This document shows, piece after piece, positions 21,193 to 32,234 of a stretch of 64,000 nucleotides of DNA. The notes under the pieces are model-generated. The model made no database searches and was not told where the DNA came from. It saw only the letters and a program-made list of their open reading frames with translations. Source of the stretch: Saprospiraceae bacterium (GTDB lineage Bacteria; Bacteroidota; Bacteroidia; Chitinophagales; Saprospiraceae). The first letter of the stretch is position 1, and each line of letters starts with the position of its first letter. Location: the NCBI GenBank assembly GCA_016722285.1, contig JADKGI010000002.1, positions 330,355-394,354 on the forward strand. Direction: 5' to 3'. The position numbers and the translations under genes are program-made.

Positions 21193-21328
21193 TAATGGAG
21201 TTGCAAACTTGTTTGCAACATACTCATTTTGCTTGTAAACATGTTTGCAAGTCAAATGGGTATGAATGGCATTGCATTCTTTGAATGCAATATGTACTTT
21301 GCTTGCAAACAAGTTTGCAAGGCCATTA
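21193..21328. repeat. REP hairpin cluster upstream of RAYT
   Basis: Four hairpins: TAATGGA plus GTTGCAAACTTGTTTGCAAC (21200-21219), CTTGTAAACATGTTTGCAAG (21232-21251), ATTGCATTCTTTGAATGCAAT (21271-21291) and CTTGCAAACAAGTTTGCAAG (21302-21321) followed by GCCATTA. The spacer between the first two is the same 12 bases as in the cluster on the other side of the transposase. Covers the probable promoter region of the transposase. Confidence 0.85.
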
Positions 21329-21338
21329 GGGCATTAGG

Positions 21339-22082
21339 TTAAAAATACTGAGTCAATTTCCTGAGCGGCTTCAGATATAATGTAAACCATTGGGGAGTCA
21401 ATCCATTTACTTCCCAGGCTAACCTGTCTTGTTTATTTGCCGATAATCTGGCATAAAAGTTTGAGTTACTGGCACCACCAGCGCGCATTTTGATGATGGT
21501 CTTTGGCAAATATTGACATGTACAATGGTGTTTGTACAGAAACCTGAGCATCAGTTCATAATCTGCGGCTGTTTTTAAATCTAAATTAAAAAGTCCATGT
21601 GTATCATATACTTCTTTTCTTACAAAAAAAGTGGGGTGCGGTGGCATCCACCCATTCACAAAAGACAATCGGTCATAGGGTCCTGACACCCATTTTCTTA
21701 CAATTTTTGAAGTGTCGTTTTGGGAAACATAGGCTAAATCCGCATAAACGCATTGCAAGCACTCATCACCATCAAATAATTCAATAACTGATGAAATTAC
21801 ATCCTTGGTTGTATAAAAATCATCAGAATTTAAAATCCCGATGATATCTCCGGTTGAGATTGAAATACCTTTATTCATGGCATCGTAGATGCCCTTGTCA
21901 GGCTCAGAGATAACTTTCGCCAGGTGCTGAAATTTTCTCAAGATCTGCAATGTATCATCTTTTGACTGCCCATCTACTATGATGTGTTCAATTTCAGAAT
22001 ACGTTTGATCTTCCACACTTTTTAAAGTATCTCCGATGGTGGAAGCACTATTGTATGTCGCTGTGATGATAGATACTTTCAT
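21339..22082 (-). CDS. Family 2 glycosyltransferase (WcaE/PGL-type)
   Basis: Intact 247-residue GT-A enzyme. VSIITATYNSASTI opens the fold, EHIIVDGQSKDDT follows, then SEPDKGIYDAMNKGI and GILNSDDFYT with the metal-binding NSDD. WMPPHPTFFVRKEVYDTHG and AADYELMLRFL near the C-terminus are hallmarks of the short WcaE-like subgroup. It transfers an unknown sugar in repeat-unit assembly. Its start is 1 bp from the end of the carbamoyltransferase gene, so these two are almost certainly cotranscribed. The REP cluster lies just past its stop. Confidence 0.85.
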   Translation of the reverse strand: MKVSIITATYNSASTIGDTLKSVEDQTYSEIEHIIVDGQSKDDTLQILRKFQHLAKVISEPDKGIYDAMNKGISISTGDIIGILNSDDFYTTKDVISSVIELFDGDECLQCVYADLAYVSQNDTSKIVRKWVSGPYDRLSFVNGWMPPHPTFFVRKEVYDTHGLFNLDLKTAADYELMLRFLYKHHCTCQYLPKTIIKMRAGGASNSNFYARLSANKQDRLAWEVNGLTPQWFTLYLKPLRKLTQYF

Positions 22083-22083
22083 T

Positions 22084-23817
22084 TTAATCTCTCCTCACCA
22101 CACAATTTTCCATTACCAACATATCCATATCTGTCCTCAGATAACAGTCCAAGGCATGCTCCGGAGAATTAACAATGGGTTCGTTTTCATTAAAAGATGT
22201 ATTGAGCAGGATGGGAACCCCGGTTTTTTGTCTGAATGCCTCGATCAAATTGTAATATCGGGGCGATACTTCTTTACTAACTGACTGAAGCCTACCTGTT
22301 CCATCTACATGGGTTACAGCAGGAATGACAGCATGTTTCTCTTTTCTAATCAGAAAAACTTTTTCCATAAATGGAACCTTATCGGTTTTCTCAAAATATT
22401 CATGAATAAAATCTTCCAAAATCGAAGGTGCAAGGGGCGGAAGCTCTCTCTTTTTTTAATTTTGCTATTAAGTAGTTCTTTTGCATCAGCTCGCCTCGGA
22501 TCTGCCAGAATAGATCTCGCTCCCAGAGCCCTGGGGCCCAAATTCGGCTCTGCCCTGAAACCATCCAATGACGCCACCGTCAGCCAATCTGTCAGCAACA
22601 ACATTGTACAAATCATCTCCGTCATATTTTTGATACTCTATGCCCTTGCTTTTTAAATATGCCTCAATATCTTCGTTTGAATACTGACTACCTGTATAAG
22701 CGCTCCAAATAGCCGGCATTCGCTCTTTTTTCAAAATCTGATTGTGTACATATAAAGCAGCACCCATAGATATTCCCGCGTCATGGCCTGCACTTGGGAT
22801 ATACACTTCTTTAAACGGCGTATTTTCTGTTAGTTTACCATTGGCTACTGAATTTTGAGCGACCCCACCAGCGATACACACATTAGATAGGCCTGTTTTT
22901 TTGTGTAAATACTTCAGTATATGAAAAATGATTTCCTCAGTATATCTTTGTACAGATGCGGCAATGTCTTTGTGATACTGGGATAAATCTTCACTGGACT
23001 TCCTTGCTGGTCCAAATAAGTTTTCAATTTCCTTTCCAAATAATGTAGCAACCACAGGTAAATTGTCCATACCATAACTTACTACTCCGCTTTTGGTAGG
23101 GTTAAAATACATTTGGTCTAACTCAAACAATCCACCTTCTTTAAGTATTACTAATTTCCTGAGTTTGTCGATATGTTTGGGATCTCCGTACGGAGCAAGG
23201 CCCATGACTTTGTACTCATCCCCGTAATGTGGAAATCCGAGATACTGGGTCATAGCTGAGTAGAATATGCCTATTGAGTTGGGGAAGTCCAGAGAATCGA
23301 TTACTTCTATCTGATTGCCCTTTCCGACGCCGAGCATGGTGGTGCTAAAATCACCGGATCCATCGATAGAAAGCAGTGCTGCTTCTTCAAAAGGAGATGC
23401 AAAAAATGCTGAAGCGAGGTGTGATCTATGGTGCTCTACCCAGTGCAACTTGCTTCTGATCTTATCAGCCTGAATACCTGGAAATAATTCTACAAATTCA
23501 TCTTCAATGGAAGCTACTTTTTTTGAATTATTAAATCGGTCCCAAATGGTAGGAATTCCTATAGCTGGGTTGCTTAAAGCAAATTTTATCTTCTTCCAAA
23601 ACTTAGCCCTCGGATCCCGGCCAATAGCAATATGATCTACCTGGTCTATCGAAATCCCTGCTTCCTTCAAACAAAACTGAATTGCTTCGGATGGAAATCC
23701 TGCCCAATGTTTGACTCTCCTGAAGCGCTCCTCCTCTGTTGCAGCGATCATGATTCCATCTCTAAATATGGCTGCAGATGAATCAGCGTGATAGGCGTTT
23801 AGTCCTAAAATGTACAT
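22084..23817 (-). CDS. NodU/CmcH-family carbamoyltransferase, two frameshifts
   Basis: Transfers a carbamoyl group from carbamoyl phosphate to a sugar hydroxyl. The N-terminal Kae1-like domain starts MYILGLNAYHADSSA, with EERFRRVKHW, HHRSHLASAFFASPF, LLSIDGSGDFSTTM and GGVAQNSVANGKL. The C-terminal domain starts GWFQGRAEFGPRALGARSIL, then LLNTSFNENEPIV and EHALDCYLRTDMD. The frame breaks near 22540 (beside GGGGCCC) and again near 22430; the parts overlap correctly and together give about 577 residues, the family norm. Two indels close together look like sequence errors or a very recent lesion. A truncated paralogue of its first 80 codons lies at 25316-25556. Confidence 0.8.
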
Positions 23818-24009
23818 ATCTTTTTTTTATAGGAAAATTGAATCCTGATTTTTATAATTTCTATCCATTTTGGGTGTATCAACAAGCTACACTTTCCTAA
23901 AACTTCCTTTTGTTTTACCCCGTCCCTGAAGGGAGTCAAATGGAATTTTAAAACAATTGAATGAAAAAATGGGATGCCCCCTCTTTTTTAAAGTAGCCTG
24001 ATTGGTACA

Positions 24010-25226
24010 TCACAATGATGGCTGCAATAAAAAATCTGAGATATGAATATGTTTGATCCCATCAAACGAATTTTTATAAACATCTCCATTGTCACACATA
24101 TTTGGGATAATTATCTTTTATCCTTTGAGCGGCGAAAATTCTCTTTCTATAGTGGCATCACCTGCCAGTTTATAGGACACTTGTACATATATCCGCTCAT
24201 TGATTTTCTCCGCTATAAAATCAATCTCTTTTGTACCTGCTTTTCCGATATACACTTTATAGCCCCGCCTTATCAATTCCAAATATACTATTGATTCCAT
24301 AGCCCCGGAAATCTGGTCATCTTTATAGCCCATCAACGTATATAAAAATGCAATATCGCCAGGAAAGTATTTTTCCTGTGTTTTTAAAATTTCTTTACCT
24401 TTCAAGTCATATCGGGGCACCTTGTATATGATGTATGCGCTCTCCAAAGCATGAAGATAGTTGTACACTGTATTGATATCTATCTTACGAAACTGACTTT
24501 TAAAATATTTCACAATACTGAGCGCTGAAAAAGTTTTGCCAATATTTTCGAGTACAAACTTAATAACCCGCTCCAGCAGGTCAATATCTCTGATGTGAAA
24601 CCTCTGAATAGTATCCCTCAGTATCGTAGATGAATAGATATCCAGCACAATCTTATATGCAGTATCGTACTCATAATCCGATGTATGCAATACCGGAAAT
24701 CCGCCCATTCTCCTGTATCGGTCAAAATACTGAAGAATGGTAAGTCTATCATTGTGTGTACTTTCATAAAACGAAATAGTCTCCTGAAATGAGAATGGCA
24801 GGATATGAAACTCAATATACCTTCCCGCCAGATATGTCGATAACTCCGAAGACAGTAGCCTGGAATTGGAACCCGTTATGTAGACATCCATATCAAAATC
24901 CACTGTAAAAGAATTGACGGCTTTTTCCCCAACCTTCCACTTCCTGGACTCTCATCCAAAAATAAATATGTGACCTGGCCGGATGTACCTTTGCCTTCAC
25001 CATTTCGTACAAATCTTCCGCATTTTTTTAAATCTGCATACTGCATACTTTCAAAATTTATACTGATGATTTGGTCACTTGTCCTTCCTGATTTAAGCAA
25101 ATACTCTTTAAGCAAAGCCAGTATGGAAGATTTTCCGCTTCGTCTCAGACCATTCAATACTTTTATAAACGGCCGGTCAACATAAGGCAAAATATCCCGG
25201 GTTATATTATCTCTATTTACTAACAT
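24010..25226 (-). pseudogene. DUF4143-type ATPase (copy 2 of 3), several frameshifts
   Basis: P-loop ATPase related to 11074-12246. The N-terminal part has VLNGLRRSGKSSILALL (Walker A) and TYLFLDE (Walker B), then the frame breaks near 24900. The second part begins DVYITGSNSRLLSSELSTYLAGR and runs through EIDFIA to SPLKG. Past that stop, coding continues in another frame with DGIKHIHISDFLL, the usual C-terminal end of this family, to a stop at 24010-24012. At least three indels are needed, so it is either a decaying gene or poorly read sequence. It lies between a full carbamoyltransferase gene and a truncated copy of it. Confidence 0.65.
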
Positions 25227-25315
25227 TATTATAGTTTATAACCACAAATATGACGGTGTTAATTTAATTATTTATGGTTATACCCATAAATAAGTATAAT
25301 TTTGCTCAAAACCTA

Positions 25316-25556
25316 TTACAAATTTTACTTTCTTTCAGAATGTAGCTTTGGGATCTCAACCTATAGCAATATGATCTACCTGGTCTATCGAAATCCCTGC
25401 TTCCTTCAAACAAAACTGAATTGCTTCGGATGGAAATCCTGCCCAATATTTGACTCTCCTGAATCTCTCTTCCTCTGTTGCAGCGATCATCATTCCATCT
25501 TTAAATATGGCAGCAGATGAATCTGCATGGTAAGCGTTTAGTCCTAAAATGTACAT
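25316..25556 (-). pseudogene. Truncated carbamoyltransferase copy
   Basis: The first 66 codons (MYILGLNAYHADSSA to DHIAIG) are nearly identical to the start of the carbamoyltransferase at 22084-23817. Similarity continues for about 14 more codons, as DPKATF and KKVKF, but two TGA codons interrupt it: one replaces the Arg after AIG and one the Trp after TF. Homology ends near 25316, where the upstream region of the ATPase begins. So this is a partial gene duplicate that has decayed by point mutation. Either an original second gene was cut short by arrival of the ATPase, or only the 5' end was duplicated. Confidence 0.75.
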
Positions 25557-25566
25557 TAAAAAAGTA

Positions 25567-26459
25567 TTATTTTATTTTAATTCCAAAATCTCTATCCAAA
25601 ACTTCCTGTATAGACAATCCTGATTCCTTAGATATTCTCTCTATCTGATATATTTTAGTATCTACTAGAAACCGATACCAAAATCCTTGCAAAATGTGCC
25701 AAATAAACCCGCGTTTCCCATCCAAAAATCCCAATTTTAAGATATACCTATAGAAAAAATATATAAATGGCCTCAAAAACAGAGGCAATCTATTGTAGTA
25801 ATTATTTTTAAGTTTTCGTTTTTTACCTTCTTGCGACGAATTATTTAATTCCGTTTTTATTTCTGTAGTAAAGTTATATTTATAAATTAAAAATTCTACA
25901 GCCTCTCTTAATGAATAACCATTGTGCTTTTCGATCCACCAATTCATGTTATTCAGATTATCATCTATAAAATCATGGTCCATTGAAATAGTGTCCCCAT
26001 GATTCAGTATAACATGTTCGTCCATCCATCGCTGCTCTATTGATCCTACCCCTTTTCTCCACAAACGCAGTAAATATGTTGGGTAATAACCCCCATGTTT
26101 CGATCCATTGTCCCATAAAATGGGCCCCTTCTTTTGAAGTAAATACCGGTAATGGAATCTGAAATGCCGGATAATTTATTTTTATTTCAAGAGTCAAATC
26201 TGATGTTAAATATTCATCAGCATCGATTCTCAATATCCAGTCATTTTTAATGATAACATTGTCCAAAGCCCATTGAAATTGTTTCGCTTGATTTACAAAT
26301 GGATTCTGATAAACTACTGCCCCAAGATTTTTTGAAATATTAACCGTATTGTCTTTGGAGAACGAATCAACAATAATAATTTGATCTGATACTGTTACAC
26401 ACACATTGATGATACATGGCTTTCTTATGATAAGTTAGTTATTACTGAAATAAGGTCAT
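25567..26459 (-). pseudogene. Family 2 glycosyltransferase (WaaE/KdtX-like), several frameshifts
   Basis: The long parts read SDQIIIVDSFSKDNTV, VNQAKQFQWALDNV and LRIDADEYLTSDL (metal-binding DADE), then LWRKGVGSIEQRWMDEHVIL and a basic C-terminus with WHILQGFWYRFLVD. These are the landmarks of the WaaE/KdtX-like lipopolysaccharide glycosyltransferases. The N-terminal strand (NDLISVI then ESHVSSM) can be found upstream to an ATG at 26457-26459 but needs at least two indels and crosses a TAA. Another shift lies near 26060-26110. Joined length would be about 295 residues, normal for the family. It may be a real gene hidden by errors, as with its neighbours. Confidence 0.65.
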
Positions 26460-27289
26460 TATTTTTGTGCAGATAAGTTTATTAAGCGTAGCGCTAAAAT
26501 CAATAATACGTAGTACAAGGTTACCAAACAAACTCAATCATTTCCGGCAATTCTTTGGAGAATCATAGAGTTTGTATTTAAAGGTTATGGTCAAAGTATC
26601 TACGAACAAATAACAAAAAGTTTCATTTGACAAGTTCTTAAAGTGATTTAGGCTTATGTAATTTAAAAGATCTGGTGGACCATTAAAAGGTTCATAATTC
26701 AGCTCCTTCATTTTTTATCTTAACAAATTGGGAGTGCAATAATTACTATCCCATTGATTTGGAGTATTGTTGATGATTTAAGAATCAATTACTTGGATCG
26801 TTAACCTGTCTGCTAAGACTTGACTCATTATTATAAAATTGCAAACTTTCTTCAGGACTAAAGTTTTCTATAACTTAAATGTAACGGATAAAATCCTTTT
26901 AATTCAATGGAATATATTTCTTTCAAATCTGGTTTCAATAAGCTAGACCTTCGAAGTAGATTACATAGCAAAATTCTCGGTAAAAAAGATAACTTTCAAT
27001 ATCCTGAATTTTCCTTTAATTGAAGTAATTTCTTTAAATAAACCTACTATTCTAGCACCAAGATCCCATTTGGATCAGCTTTTTCATAAATTTAATAATA
27101 AAAAAAGCATAGGATCCATTTGTTGAAGGACAGACACAATATCTATTGAGACCTGCTTCGGGAGATATAAAGAAAGTACGGCTATCAATTCGTTCTTAGG
27201 TAAAACTTTTCTTTCAAAACTACCTACACTCGAAATTTTTCAATAATCTTGTAAAAGTTTCATCTACTTAAAATAAAGCAGTTTTTCCT
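26460..27289. other. 830 bp without an assignable gene
   Basis: No open frame over about 60 codons on either strand. The minus strand gives patches of protein-like sequence in shifting frames (for example LPKQVSIDIVSVLQQMDP and PPDLLNYISLNHFKNLS) that suggest a further broken glycan gene, but I cannot place it in a family. It lies between two broken glycosyltransferase genes on the same strand. Confidence 0.4.
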
Positions 27290-28403
27290 CCTTGATCAAT
27301 TTAAATTTACTACAATATGAATATTGTACTTCCATTCTCAATTCAATGATTTTTCTATAATATTTGGAGGCATATTGTCCTTTCTAAATTAACCATGAAT
27401 TTTCACCAATTAATAAATTCAATGACTCTCTAGCATCATTTTCTGGATTTCCAAAACCCGCATTTTCTTCTTCTAAAATTTTCAAGGACAGCCTTTTGAA
27501 GCTATGACAGGAGTTGGTTGGACCAGGGCTTCAAAACCACATTGCCAAAATTTTCTGAGTGCGAAGCTAAGAATACAAAAATAACTTTTGCTAATAGCCT
27601 TTGTTTTTCTAATCCTTCAATTTGACCTAAAATTCACCTTATTAAGATAATTGATTTCTAACTATAATTGATTTAAGAAAATCAATGTATTCAATCATCA
27701 CCTACACCTGCAGTATTTAAATGTATGAATTTGCATCTTGATTAAACTTTTCTGATTTGGCCAATGCCAAAAGTATAGTTGATCAATTGCTTTTATAGGA
27801 TGCAATCTACCTATAACAAAAGCTCTTTCTTTTTCTCAGATAGTTCCTTACAATTAATTCGGAACTTCTATAATTGGATATTTCAATATAGTTTACCGAA
27901 GACCTAGATTAGTTTTAACATTAGCTGATTCTTTTGAACTTGTACTATGGAAAGATTTGATTTTAGGTTTCTGATTGAAAACCAAAAAGCACGACCTTTT
28001 TTTTAATAGGAGATATTCTTAATGCAGAATCTTCCAAGGTACCTCTAACTGACCAAACCAATTTTTTTTTCAACAATACGCAAATCACTGACAATACGAT
28101 AGACGGGAAGTAAAATAGTGAGGTTAAATGTATGATATCATGTTTTTTGATTTCTTTAAAGGAATGAAACATCCATTTCAATGGAAAACTATGAATTTTG
28201 TCTTTTGTATACATCACTCTTCCGTAATCAGTATTAAACCATTCATCAAGTCTGATCTCTTTTTCATCAATGCCAAGGGATGTAGAGATGCAAGTCACTT
28301 CCAAACCTTTTGATACCAAGGCCTTAGCCATCCAATAGACCGTATTGCTTGGGCCTCCATTTTGGGAAGGATAAAGCGTACCTATCGGATACAATATTTT
28401 CAA
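27290..28403 (-). pseudogene. Family 4 glycosyltransferase, heavily frameshifted
   Basis: The first 146 codons are open (MKILYPIGTLYPSQNGGPSN, the standard GT4 glycine loop, then IHLTSLFYFPSIVLS and LVWSVRGTLEDSALRISP). Downstream, in changing frames, come FHSTSSKESANVKTNLGLR, FVIGRLHPIKAID, ILLALAKSEKFNQDANSYI and the donor-site segment SHSENFGNVVLEALVQPTPV with the glutamates of the GT4 signature, then EEENAGF. The whole enzyme of about 360 residues can thus be traced in order, but with at least five breaks. I therefore call one gene, either a pseudogene or very poorly resolved sequence. The start overlaps the asparagine synthase stop by 4 bp. Confidence 0.7.
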
Positions 28404-30263
28404 AATTTATTGTTTTTTAGCCATACTTCCAGCGTAACTAAGAGCCAAATTTTGGACCATAAAATATTTGGGTTTCCATTTACAAACGAATTATAATAAT
28501 GCCCCAAATGCCGACTATCGAAAATATCTCTTTTTGCAAGATTTTCTATACTATGATCTACAAATGGTTTTAATTCCTTTCTCATCCAACTATCCCATGG
28601 AAATGAAAATCCCATCTTCTTCCGATCTACAATTTCCGAAGGCAGCATAGGATGTAAAGCGTCCACCAACAATTTTTTTGGAGTATGCGGGTATTTCATT
28701 TGATCACCTACCGATAATACGTAGGAGACCAGTTCGTGGTCAAAAAACGGAGACCTGATTTCCAGCGAATTGGCCATGGCCATATTGTCCGAGTCTTTCA
28801 ATAACACGTTTTGGGTGTACCCTTTCAACTCTGCCATTCCATACTTAGAAAAAAGAGGAAGATGTGCTGTTTCATTGGCTAGGAATAACATGTTTTTCTA
28901 ATAAGAAATCTGTTTTTTGATCTAATTGTGGGGCTAAAAGATGAATTTCTTCTGTACTAAAGACTTTTCTTGTAAGAGCATAGAATTCTTCCAGAGAAAA
29001 ATGATTCAATTCGATCAGTGCTCTTTTTTTATTGGTGGCATTGTCTTGTTTCAATAAGTGCAAGACATTTGATATCGACTTTCTTATACTTAAGGGTAAT
29101 TTCCAAAAAGCACTATACTTTTGCAAATTATAATAACGCATAAAGCCTGTATAACCCACAAACAAATCATCGCCACCCAATCCCGACAGCGCGACAGTCA
29201 AGCCCCTTTCTCTGACGGCTTGAGAGATCATATAGGTATTGGGGCCATCTCCACTGGGCACGTCTGCACTCCCCATTATTTCCGGCAGTTTGTCAAGGAG
29301 GACGGTCGGGCTTAAGTCAATTTGAGTATGATTCGTATTATACTTTTTTGCAATGATGTTGGCAAATGTACTTTCATCAAATCGCTTATCTTCAAAGGAG
29401 ACATTAAATGTATGAACGGCATCGGTGGCATGTTCTGCCATCATAGCCACTATGGCACTACTGTCTATTCCACCGGACAAAAATGCGCCCAGGGGCACAT
29501 CACTTTGCATCTGACCTTTGACAGATTCAGAAAATAAATACCTGGTTTTTTCGAGTACTTCAGGATAGAATGTTTTTTTAGAAATTTCTTCCAGTTCCCG
29601 CTGGTTCCAGTAATTATGAATATTTAAGTTGCCTTGCTGATACACTCCATAACTTGCAGCAGGTAAGCATTGTACCCCTTCCACGATGGTATGTGGTCCA
29701 TTGACAGATTGATATTTCAGATAATCTACGACCGCGGTTTTAGATACTTTCCTTTCTATTAGTTCTGAAGATAATAATGCCCGAATTTCAGAAGCAAATA
29801 TAAAAATGCAGTCGGATATGTGATAATAAAATGGTTTTTCTCCAAGGTGGTCACGGGCAATAAAGAGTAATTTTTTCTTTTCATCCCAAATGGCAAATGC
29901 AAATTGTCCTTTCAGGTGTTTTACGCAATCAAAACCCCAGGTGGCGTATGCTGCTAATATGACTTCGGTATCAGAGTTTGTTATAAAATGATATTGGTTT
30001 AGTTGTTTTCGAAGCCTTTTATAATTATATATTTCCCCATTAAACGTAATGGTATTTCTGTTTGTCGGGTCTTGTTTTGGTTGATTTCCACCGGACGAAA
30101 GGTCTATTATAGACAATCTTCGGTGACCGAAGGCAACGTCTCTTTCTGACCAAAATCCAGATGCATCCGGTCCTCTATGCATCATCGAATTCATCATTTT
30201 TGTGACAACTTCTTCCTTATCATATTGATGTTTTATATCAATCAAGCCAGCTATTCCACACAT
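28400..30263 (-). CDS. asnB: Asparagine synthase (glutamine-hydrolysing), one frameshift
   Basis: Class II amidotransferase. MCGIAGLID puts the catalytic Cys at position 2; MHRGPDASGFW, FNGEIYNY and the glutaminase core follow, then the ATP pyrophosphatase loop LSGGIDSSAIV and ALSGLGGDDLFVGYTG. The frame breaks near 28880; the second part, from KGYTQNVLLKDSDNMAMANSLEIRSPF to the C-terminus, completes a protein of about 620 residues. In polysaccharide clusters such genes may amidate uronic acids or amino-acid decorations and need not make free asparagine; which applies here is open. The stop overlaps the next glycosyltransferase start by 4 bp. Confidence 0.85.
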
Positions 30264-30266
30264 AAC

Positions 30267-31281
30267 CTACCCTTTGTGATTGTTTATTCGGTACACTTCA
30301 TGATAGATTTCTTCGTACATGCCGGCGATACGATCCGGATTGTATCGTTGGATATTTTTAAATCCTTTATCTATCAATTCATCTCTATACGTTGCATCAT
30401 TTATCACCTTTAAGATGCCGGTACGAATGGACGAAACTTCGAATGGGTCTATAAAATGAGCTCCAAAGCCTGCGACTTCAGGCATGGATGATACATCAGA
30501 AGTAATGACGACCCGACCTGTGGCCTGGGCTTCCAAGATCGGCATGCCAAAACCTTCATATGTGGATACAAAGGCCATCAAATCACAATCGATATATTTT
30601 TGGATCATTTCTTCATCTGATATGCCAAAAGCATTGGAATATTCAATATTATATGATTTCAATTTTGCAATGTATTCATCATTTAACTTACCTACGATAC
30701 ACAAATGCACCTCCAAACCTTCAATGGCTTCAATGAGTCTGATTAAATTTTTATTGGGGGCCATTCCAATATTCAGAATAACGGGTTTGGAATGATTAAA
30801 ATCTTTAGGTACACATCTGTACTTATCTGAAATGGCTACCGGGACAACTTTTACTTTATCAGGATCACAATCAGTGTATTTAATGATTTCTTGTTTGGTA
30901 GCTTCCGAAATGGCGGTGATCACTTGTGACTTTTTATGGGCAGTGTCAGCCAAAATGTTTTTAAAATCCATCGTTTCAAACCTTTTTATTCATAAAGACG
31001 CAGTCCAAAATAGTCAGAATAGTCTTGCTTTTTTTCATCAGTAAAGTGATGAAATGTATATCACCAGTCACATGATTTATGTCACCTTGATTTTGACTTG
31101 ATTCTATCGTATTTATTATTCTATTCCATAGACCTTGACTAATGCATCGGCATTCAAATTTAATAGCATGGATGCTGGCTGAAAGTCTTGACCGGACATC
31201 ATCAAAAATATATTCTACACTAAAGCTTCCCGTGACCGGTTTTCTATGAAAAAATACCACTTTTATTTTATGCATCCGCAA
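30267..31281 (-). CDS. Family 4 glycosyltransferase, frameshifted
   Basis: The N-terminal part reads KIKVVFFHRKPVTGSFSVEYIFDDVR, INHVTGDIHFITLLM and TILTILDCVFM. The C-terminal part has ITAISEATKQEIIKY, VILNIGMAPNKNLIRLIEA, LCIVGKL and the donor site FVSTYEGFGMPILEAQATGR. Between them, near 30930-30985, a stretch in a third frame encodes KGLKRWILKTFWLTLP, the segment expected at that place, so two small indels in A-rich runs split one protein of about 338 residues. Related enzymes are mannosyl- or rhamnosyl-type transferases of O-antigen clusters. It lies 3 bp upstream of asnB and overlaps the dehydratase-like gene by 14 bp, so all three belong to one operon. Confidence 0.75.
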
Positions 31282-32231
31282 AGTTTTGCAACTCTTCTTC
31301 CAACATAATGTCCAGGACTTCGAAAAACGATTTATTATATTTCCAATTCAATTTTGACTTCGCTTTCTCAGAGCTCCCATAGATATCTTCAATATCGGTA
31401 GGTCGATAAAATTCCGGATTGATGTACAGCCTGTCCCTGTCAATATTTAACCTATTGAAAATATGATAGATAACATCTCTGAGATACACTGAAGATCCGG
31501 AACATATCAAGTAATCGTCTGCTTCTTGGAACTGTAACACCTTCCATATGGCATCAACGTAATCTGGGGCAAACCCAAAATCCCGTTTGACATCTATATT
31601 TCCGACTTCAAGTTTATCCCTTTGGTTTTTAGCGATTTTAATGCTGTCTCTGAGCACCTTTTTAATGAAAAAATTATCTGATCTTAGATAGGATTCATGA
31701 TTAAATAATACCCCGCAACAAGCAAAAAGCCCGTAGGCTTCTCTATAGTTTACAGTGGTCCAATGAGCAGCTGCCTTGGAAATAGCATAGGGGCTGAGCG
31801 GGTGAAATGGGGTTTGTCTGTGATGGGTAAATTCAATACTTTTCCATACATTTCACTACTCGACGCCTGATAGTATTTAATCTTATCGTCGACTATTCTT
31901 ATCGCTTCCAGTAAGTTCAACACTGAGCTGATGTTAAACTGAATCGTTCCGATGGGCTGTGAAAATGATAATCCAACAGAACTTTGTGCCGCCAGATTGT
32001 AGATTTCATTCTGGTTTGTATTTTGTGATAATGTTTACAATCTGGGATATATCCATTAAATCACATGCTTCCAATATTACTTCGTCCTTTATCCCCAAAT
32101 AATTTAATCCTACCAGGTTTTGGGTAGTTGACCGTCTGGACAAGCCAATCACCCGATAGTTTTGACAGAAGTAACTTACTCAAATAAGCACCGTCCTGAC
32201 CGGTAATACCCGTAATTATTGCTTTAGGCAT
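31268..32231 (-). pseudogene. GDP-mannose 4,6-dehydratase-like SDR, frameshifted
   Basis: Short-chain dehydrogenase resembling Gmd. The C-terminal 129 codons are open (VGNIDVKRDFGFAPDYVDAIW, INPEFYRPTDIEDIYGSSEKAKSKLNWKY). The N-terminal part is found by switching frames: MPKAIITGITGQDGAYLSKL (NAD(P) loop), YNLAAQSSVGLSF, YYQASSSEMYGKV, PLSPYAISKAAAHW (YxxxK) and LFNHESYLRSDNFFIKKV, from an ATG at 32229-32231. At least three or four indels are needed. A second, intact gmd lies at 51397-52506. This one differs in sequence (GSSEKAKS, not GDPTKAMT), so it may be a related RmlB- or Gmd-like enzyme and not a recent copy. Confidence 0.7.
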
Positions 32232-32234
32232 GTT

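Noticed and set aside
25316..25370. TGA recoded as Trp or selenocysteine in the carbamoyltransferase copy
   Set aside because: The copy is truncated, one TGA replaces an Arg, and the full gene uses normal codons, so pseudogene decay is simpler.
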